In this document: in pieces, positions 5,417-8,833 of the stretch
How the letters are laid out: every line of letters starts with the position of its first letter
Position numbering within the stretch: the stretch's first letter is position 1
Assembly: GCA_008933045.1 (NCBI GenBank)
Contig: WBXJ01000124.1
Span: 1-8,833, forward strand
From: Verrucomicrobiota bacterium
Lineage (GTDB): Bacteria > Verrucomicrobiota > Verrucomicrobiia > Limisphaerales > SXQI01
DNA length: 8,833 bases
Direction: 5' to 3'
Notes under the pieces: model-generated
Databases searched by the model: none
Told to the model about the DNA's origin: nothing
Seen by the model: the letters and a program-made list of their open reading frames with translations, nothing else
Program-made: the position numbers and the translations under genes

Positions 5417-6322
5417 GTGAACGAAATAAGTGTCCAACCTCGCCCTCGCCTCCCGGAGTGGCTGCGCATCAAACTTCCGACTACCGGTGGTTACTTAGCT
5501 ACGCGGACTTTGCTGGATGATCTGAAGCTGCATACGGTTTGCGAAAGTGCCAAATGCCCCAACCAATTCGAGTGTTGGAGCAAGGGCACTGCGACGTTTA
5601 TGATCGCGGGGGATCACTGCACTCGAGCTTGCAAATTTTGCGCTGTGAGCACCGCAAAGCCGCTGGCCTTGGAGGTGGATGAACCGGCACGTGTCGCGGA
5701 AGCCACTCGACGGATGAAGCTCAAGCATGTGGTGATCACTGCTGTGGCTCGTGACGATTTGGCGGATGGTGGAGCTGATCATTTTCGACAAACGATCGAA
5801 GCGGTTCGCGAAGCCAATCCGGGAATTGTGATCGAAGTTTTGGTCCCCGACTTTTTAGATAAAGACGAGTGTATCGACAGCGTCCTCGCCGCTCGACCTG
5901 AGATTTATAATCATAATTTGGAAACGGTTCGACGGTTGACGCCTTCGATCCGCCATCGTGCGACTTACGACCGCTCCTTGAGTGTGCTCCGCAAGGTCAA
6001 GGAGCGACGAGGTGACTCGATTTACACAAAATCTGGGGTCATGTTGGGCTTGGGAGAAACCGAGGTGGAGCTTTATACGGCGATGGAAGATTTGAGACAG
6101 GTCGGATGTGATATCTTGACGCTTGGCCAATATCTACAACCCACCCGCAATCATCTGCCTGTGGTGGAGTTCGTCTCTCCGGCACGGTTCAATGACTATG
6201 GCAAGGTTGCTGAAACGATGGGTTTTCTGCATGTCGCCAGTGGCCCGATGGTTCGCAGTTCTTACCACGCGGATGAGTTCGATTTGTTTCGCGATTTACG
6301 GGAAAATAAAAAGAAGGTGTAG
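5417..6322 (+). CDS. lipA: Lipoyl synthase LipA
   Basis: LipA is a radical-SAM enzyme that inserts two sulfur atoms into protein-bound octanoyl groups to make the lipoyl cofactor of 2-oxoacid dehydrogenases and the glycine cleavage system. All hallmarks are present in the 301 residues: the auxiliary 4Fe-4S cluster cysteines C42, C47 and C53 (CESAKCPNQFEC), the radical-SAM CxxxCxxC at C68, C72 and C75, ARDDLADGGADHF (111-123), EVLVPDF (140-146), NHNLETV (165-171), KSGVMLGLGE (205-214), LGQYLQPT (236-243) and the C-terminal RSSYHADE (280-287) whose serine ligates the auxiliary cluster. The start is GTG at 5417, giving the expected N-terminus PRLPEWLRIKLP; no strong ribosome-binding site is seen. 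It lies 18 bases after the glutaredoxin gene. No lipB is in the window. Its last 61 bases overlap a gene on the opposite strand. Confidence 0.98.
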   Translation: MNEISVQPRPRLPEWLRIKLPTTGGYLATRTLLDDLKLHTVCESAKCPNQFECWSKGTATFMIAGDHCTRACKFCAVSTAKPLALEVDEPARVAEATRRMKLKHVVITAVARDDLADGGADHFRQTIEAVREANPGIVIEVLVPDFLDKDECIDSVLAARPEIYNHNLETVRRLTPSIRHRATYDRSLSVLRKVKERRGDSIYTKSGVMLGLGETEVELYTAMEDLRQVGCDILTLGQYLQPTRNHLPVVEFVSPARFNDYGKVAETMGFLHVASGPMVRSSYHADEFDLFRDLRENKKKV

Positions 6323-6900
6323 GCCGCAAGCACGAGCACTCCTAGCGTGATGGCGATCACTAATCCGGTGGCCAACAGCTTGAGTCGTCGGGCTTGTTCC
6401 TGAGATTGCTCCCTGCTTTCCCTCTGGGCTTGAGCGAACACTTCAAACTGTTTTTCCACGGAGGCGATCGAGTCATTGATCAAGGGAAGGGTCAGCCAAC
6501 CCGAATGGGGATGACCGAAAAGCGGCGGCATTGCTTCCAGTGCTTTGAAGTCAGGATCTTTCCAACCTTGCTCACGCCAAAAGGAAACTGAACTCTGCGT
6601 CCAAAGCCGGAGGACACCATAATTTTTTGCGAGCACCAGCACCCGTTGCCAAAGTTTAGCACGCAAGGCAGGTTCCCATTCTAGATCGTAATAAATCTCG
6701 GAGTGAACTAAGCCTTGTTGCTTGGTGTGGTAGAGTGCCATGGTGGCAACGATCAAATCGTTTTCATCGACGGCGACTTGGAATTCCGTGAACCGTTTTT
6801 CGAAATCTTCCACGGGCAGCTTGGCGATTACCCAGAGTGCTCGCAACTGGTCTAAGTCATCTAGAGTGGCGCGTCTAAGGGTTAATTTTTCCAAGACCAT
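6262..6900 (-). CDS. GNAT-like protein with C-terminal membrane anchor
   Basis: The 212-residue protein has two parts. Residues 1-115 look like a GNAT acetyltransferase fold: LTLRRATLDDLDQL at the N-terminus, then DLIVATMALYH (48-58), the helix LWQRVLVLAKNYGVLRLWT (83-101) and FWREQGW (107-113), the usual aromatic-GF end. The glycine-rich CoA pyrophosphate loop expected near 78-84 (Q/RxxGxG/A) is not there: the stretch reads EWEPALRAKLW, so activity is doubtful. Residues about 144-172 are charged and helical (EKQFEVFAQAQRESREQS), possibly a coiled coil, followed by one membrane helix at about 174-199 and a basic tail SRKSRNKSNSSAW. The topology would be tail-anchored with the main domain in the cytoplasm. 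The ATG at 6900 follows the mtnP stop by six bases, so it is the last gene of that operon. Its 20 C-terminal codons and stop are antisense to the end of lipA. Substrate unknown. Confidence 0.85.
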   Translation of the reverse strand: MVLEKLTLRRATLDDLDQLRALWVIAKLPVEDFEKRFTEFQVAVDENDLIVATMALYHTKQQGLVHSEIYYDLEWEPALRAKLWQRVLVLAKNYGVLRLWTQSSVSFWREQGWKDPDFKALEAMPPLFGHPHSGWLTLPLINDSIASVEKQFEVFAQAQRESREQSQEQARRLKLLATGLVIAITLGVLVLAAYTFFLFSRKSRNKSNSSAW

Positions 6901-6906
6901 AAAACG

Positions 6907-7770
6907 TTAAAGGTATTTTTTCAGGATAGGTGCAAGCTCCCGACGAGTCTTCGGTGGCCAGAGAGTTTTGTCGGTCATGATCGAATTTTTGAGAGCTGAA
7001 TGTGCTGGCCAATTGGGTTCGATCGGCAGGGTCGGAATTGTATCGATCAAGATCCGTTGAGCGAGCGCAGCATTTTTCATCAAGTTTGCGATGATCATCT
7101 CGACCGTCACATGGGCCTCATCAGTTTTCCAGCAGTCGTAATCTGTCACCATCGCCAAGGTAGCGTAGGCAATTTCTGCTTCACGGGCACATTTTGCCTC
7201 ACCCAAATTCGTCATGCCGATCACGGAGAATCCTGCTCGATGATGGGTGATGGATTCTGCCCTGGTACTAAAAGCGGGGCCCTCCATATTGACATAAGTG
7301 CCGCCATTATGGACACGCGCCTTGCACCGCTTGGCACTGCTCAGCAGGAGTTGACGCAACTCCTCGCAAATCGGATCCGCGAACGCGACATGAGCAACAA
7401 TTCCGCGACCAAAAAAAGTGTGTTCCAGAGATTTTTTAGTGCGATCAATAAATTGATCGGGCAAAACGATATCGCAGGGTTTGAGTTTTGATTGCAAGGA
7501 ACCGACCGCGCTGACACTGATAATCCACTGGACCCCCAGCTTTTTCATGCCGTAAATATTTGCTCGATGATTTAATTCTGAGGGAAGTATGCGATGACCA
7601 CGCGCATGGCGTGGGAGAAAGACCACTTCACGATCAGCCAATTGTCCGGTCAAAAACTCGTCCGAAGGAGAACCGAATGGCGTTTTGACCGTGACCCATT
7701 TTTGGTTCGTAAACCCTTCGATATGATAGAGGCCACTGCCTCCGATGATGCCGATACGATGTGTAGTCAT
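6907..7770 (-). CDS. mtnP: S-methyl-5'-thioadenosine phosphorylase MtnP
   Basis: MtnP splits methylthioadenosine with phosphate into adenine and 5-methylthioribose 1-phosphate, salvaging the by-product of polyamine synthesis. From ATG 7770 the protein has 287 residues, normal for the family. Motifs are RIGIIGGSGLY (5-15, phosphate loop), TPFGSPSD (30-37), FLPRHARGHRILPSE (51-65), SVSAVGSL (86-93), DQFIDRT (105-111), MEGPAFSTRAES (162-173), GMTNLGEAKCAREAEI (185-200) and TDYDCW (209-214). The aspartates of the last block point to a 6-aminopurine substrate, favouring MTAP over guanosine/inosine phosphorylase. The frame extends upstream to GTG 7773 and to TTG 7806; the TTG would overlap the stop of the squalene synthase gene (TTGA) and may be used through coupling. 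I prefer 7770 because the family starts there. The second RHG of FLPRHGRGH is RHA here. Confidence 0.96.
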   Translation of the reverse strand: MTTHRIGIIGGSGLYHIEGFTNQKWVTVKTPFGSPSDEFLTGQLADREVVFLPRHARGHRILPSELNHRANIYGMKKLGVQWIISVSAVGSLQSKLKPCDIVLPDQFIDRTKKSLEHTFFGRGIVAHVAFADPICEELRQLLLSSAKRCKARVHNGGTYVNMEGPAFSTRAESITHHRAGFSVIGMTNLGEAKCAREAEIAYATLAMVTDYDCWKTDEAHVTVEMIIANLMKNAALAQRILIDTIPTLPIEPNWPAHSALKNSIMTDKTLWPPKTRRELAPILKKYL

Positions 7771-7802
7771 CACGGATACAATCCAAGCCGCTTCAGCGAG
7801 CG

Positions 7803-8807
7803 TCAACGAGATTTCTTAGGGTCACCCAGCCCATGCCACACCTTTGGAAACAGGTAGAGGCAGAACGTTTTAATGAGGATGATTCGAACCTCGGTTCGGC
7901 TGAGCTTAATTCGATGACGGACATCCAAAACGTTGGAGTGCCTGAGTTTATCGAGCGTGGCTAGGCCGATCAAAACGGGCCACGCACAAGCCAGCCTCAC
8001 CCGCATCCATCGCCAAGGTAGGGCGTTCGTGTAATCCCAACCGGCGCGAAGGTGAGCCTCGGCCCGGTCGAGCATCGTTGCGTAAAAGTCTGCGAATCGA
8101 ACAGAGTTTGCTGGATCCAACAAATCCTGGGGCAACAGCCCGTGGTTCCATAATTCCTCGGCTGGCAGGTAGCAACGCCCGATCCGGAGATCCTTTGGCA
8201 AGTCACGCAGGATGTTCGTGAGTTGCAAGCCCTTCCCAAAACGAATGCCGTTTTCGAGCAGTTCGGACCTTCGATCGACGGGTGCTTTCGGCAGATTTTG
8301 GAGACAGCATTCGGTCCAAAATTCTCCCACACAGCCCGCGACACGATACGTGTAATCATCAAGCTCGGCCCATGTGGCTAAGGCAACTACCGCAGCAGTC
8401 GGGGCGTTTCCGAAGCGGTGTAAATCAAGTTCTTGACCGCTGGTAATCGTGGTGAGAACGTGCCGAATTAACAAAATATCTGATGGGTTCTGTTGGTTTA
8501 GAACCTGAATAGCCTCTTCAATTCGCTTGAGCAATAGTTGTTCTGCAGGGTTGCTCTGTTCGTTGGCCAGGTCACCAAAACTCAACGGTTCGGTTATCTG
8601 ACCTAGTATGCGTCCACGCAGGTGGGTGAGCGCAGCAAGTCGCTTTTCCAAGGGAACTATTTCCGTATCAGCGATTGTGTCGGTCGCTCGTGCGAGCAGA
8701 TATGCCAATCCAATCTGGGTGCGGACGGGAGCGGGTAGAACACGTAAGGTGAGGTAAAACGAGCGAGAAACATCCCGCAATAGGCTGGTCAATAAGTGGT
8801 GACGCAC
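7803..8807 (-). CDS. Squalene synthase (squalene/phytoene synthase family)
   Basis: Enzymes of this family join two farnesyl diphosphates head to head through presqualene diphosphate and reduce the product to squalene, for hopanoids or sterols. In the 334 residues I see SRSFYLTLRVLP (14-25), AYLLARATDTIADT (35-48) with the first Asp motif D43xxxD47, GQELDL (124-129), LDDYTYRVAGCVGEFWTE (149-166), and LQLTNILRDLPKDLRIGRCYLP (195-215; key residues N198, R201, D202, D206, Y213) with the second Asp motif. DTIADT and the DDYxYxVAGxVGE block favour squalene synthase over phytoene synthase, though I cannot exclude another product. A hydrophobic C-terminal stretch (about 308-320) may touch the membrane. 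The GTG at 8807 has GAGGAG 12 bases upstream, a rather long spacer; the frame stays open to the right edge, so the true start could lie outside. It heads an operon with mtnP and the GNAT-like gene. Confidence 0.92.
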   Translation of the reverse strand: MRHHLLTSLLRDVSRSFYLTLRVLPAPVRTQIGLAYLLARATDTIADTEIVPLEKRLAALTHLRGRILGQITEPLSFGDLANEQSNPAEQLLLKRIEEAIQVLNQQNPSDILLIRHVLTTITSGQELDLHRFGNAPTAAVVALATWAELDDYTYRVAGCVGEFWTECCLQNLPKAPVDRRSELLENGIRFGKGLQLTNILRDLPKDLRIGRCYLPAEELWNHGLLPQDLLDPANSVRFADFYATMLDRAEAHLRAGWDYTNALPWRWMRVRLACAWPVLIGLATLDKLRHSNVLDVRHRIKLSRTEVRIILIKTFCLYLFPKVWHGLGDPKKSR

Positions 8808-8833
8808 GATGGGGTCATTCTCCTCGATCAGGC

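Noticed and set aside
7000..7491. 163-codon plus-strand frame
   Set aside because: It is fully antisense to mtnP, whose motifs are unmistakable; the opposite product shows no recognisable domain.
7882..7892. Minus-strand GGTTCGAATC resembling a tRNA T-loop
   Set aside because: The flanking bases cannot form the T-arm stem or an acceptor stem, and the site is coding sequence of the squalene synthase C-terminus.

Overview
This 8.8-kb window reads as ordinary, gene-dense bacterial chromosome of moderate GC. There are no RNA genes, insertion sequences, CRISPR arrays or phage genes that I can see. The mix of genes (a DUF5069 protein, a stand-alone DUF971 protein, squalene synthase and an arginine/glycine-rich unknown) together with generally poor Shine-Dalgarno sites makes me think of Verrucomicrobiota or a relative in the PVC group. 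That placement is an inference from gene content, not a computed one.

Layout, left to right. (1) Positions 1-481, minus strand: the N-terminal part of a DUF4823-like lipoprotein that runs off the left edge. It is divergent from (2) a plus-strand run: purK (597-1796) and purE (1793-2287), overlapping by four bases; a possible unlisted 54-codon ORF (2299-2463) behind the best ribosome-binding site of the window; a 562-residue protein with an Arg/Gly-rich N-terminus and an unrecognised core (2472-4160); and a DUF5069 protein (4176-4625). (3) Convergent to this, on the minus strand, is a DUF971 protein (4644-4955) with a Cys3-His zinc-type site. (4) Divergent from DUF971 is a plus-strand pair: a small glutaredoxin (5141-5398) and lipoyl synthase lipA (5417-6322). 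(5) The right end is a tight minus-strand operon, read from the right edge: squalene synthase (8807-7803), methylthioadenosine phosphorylase mtnP (7770-6907) and a tail-anchored GNAT-like protein (6900-6262). The last 61 bases of the GNAT-like gene overlap the 3' end of lipA in antisense.

Functionally, PurK and PurE carry out the two-step ATP- and bicarbonate-dependent carboxylation of AIR to CAIR in purine synthesis. LipA makes lipoyl groups using an auxiliary iron-sulfur cluster, so the neighbouring glutaredoxin and DUF971 protein (a domain also found fused to iron-sulfur carriers) may serve cluster supply or redox upkeep; this is a hypothesis. Squalene synthase feeds hopanoid or sterol synthesis and MtnP salvages methylthioadenosine. 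Why these two share an operon with a membrane-anchored acetyltransferase-like protein is not evident.

I found no convincing new defence or mobile system. The points most worth a second look are the Arg/Gly-rich protein with its internal duplication and unknown core, the tail-anchored GNAT-like protein with a degenerate CoA loop, the small ORF after purE, and the DUF971/glutaredoxin/lipA grouping. No stretch longer than 300 bases lacks a gene.
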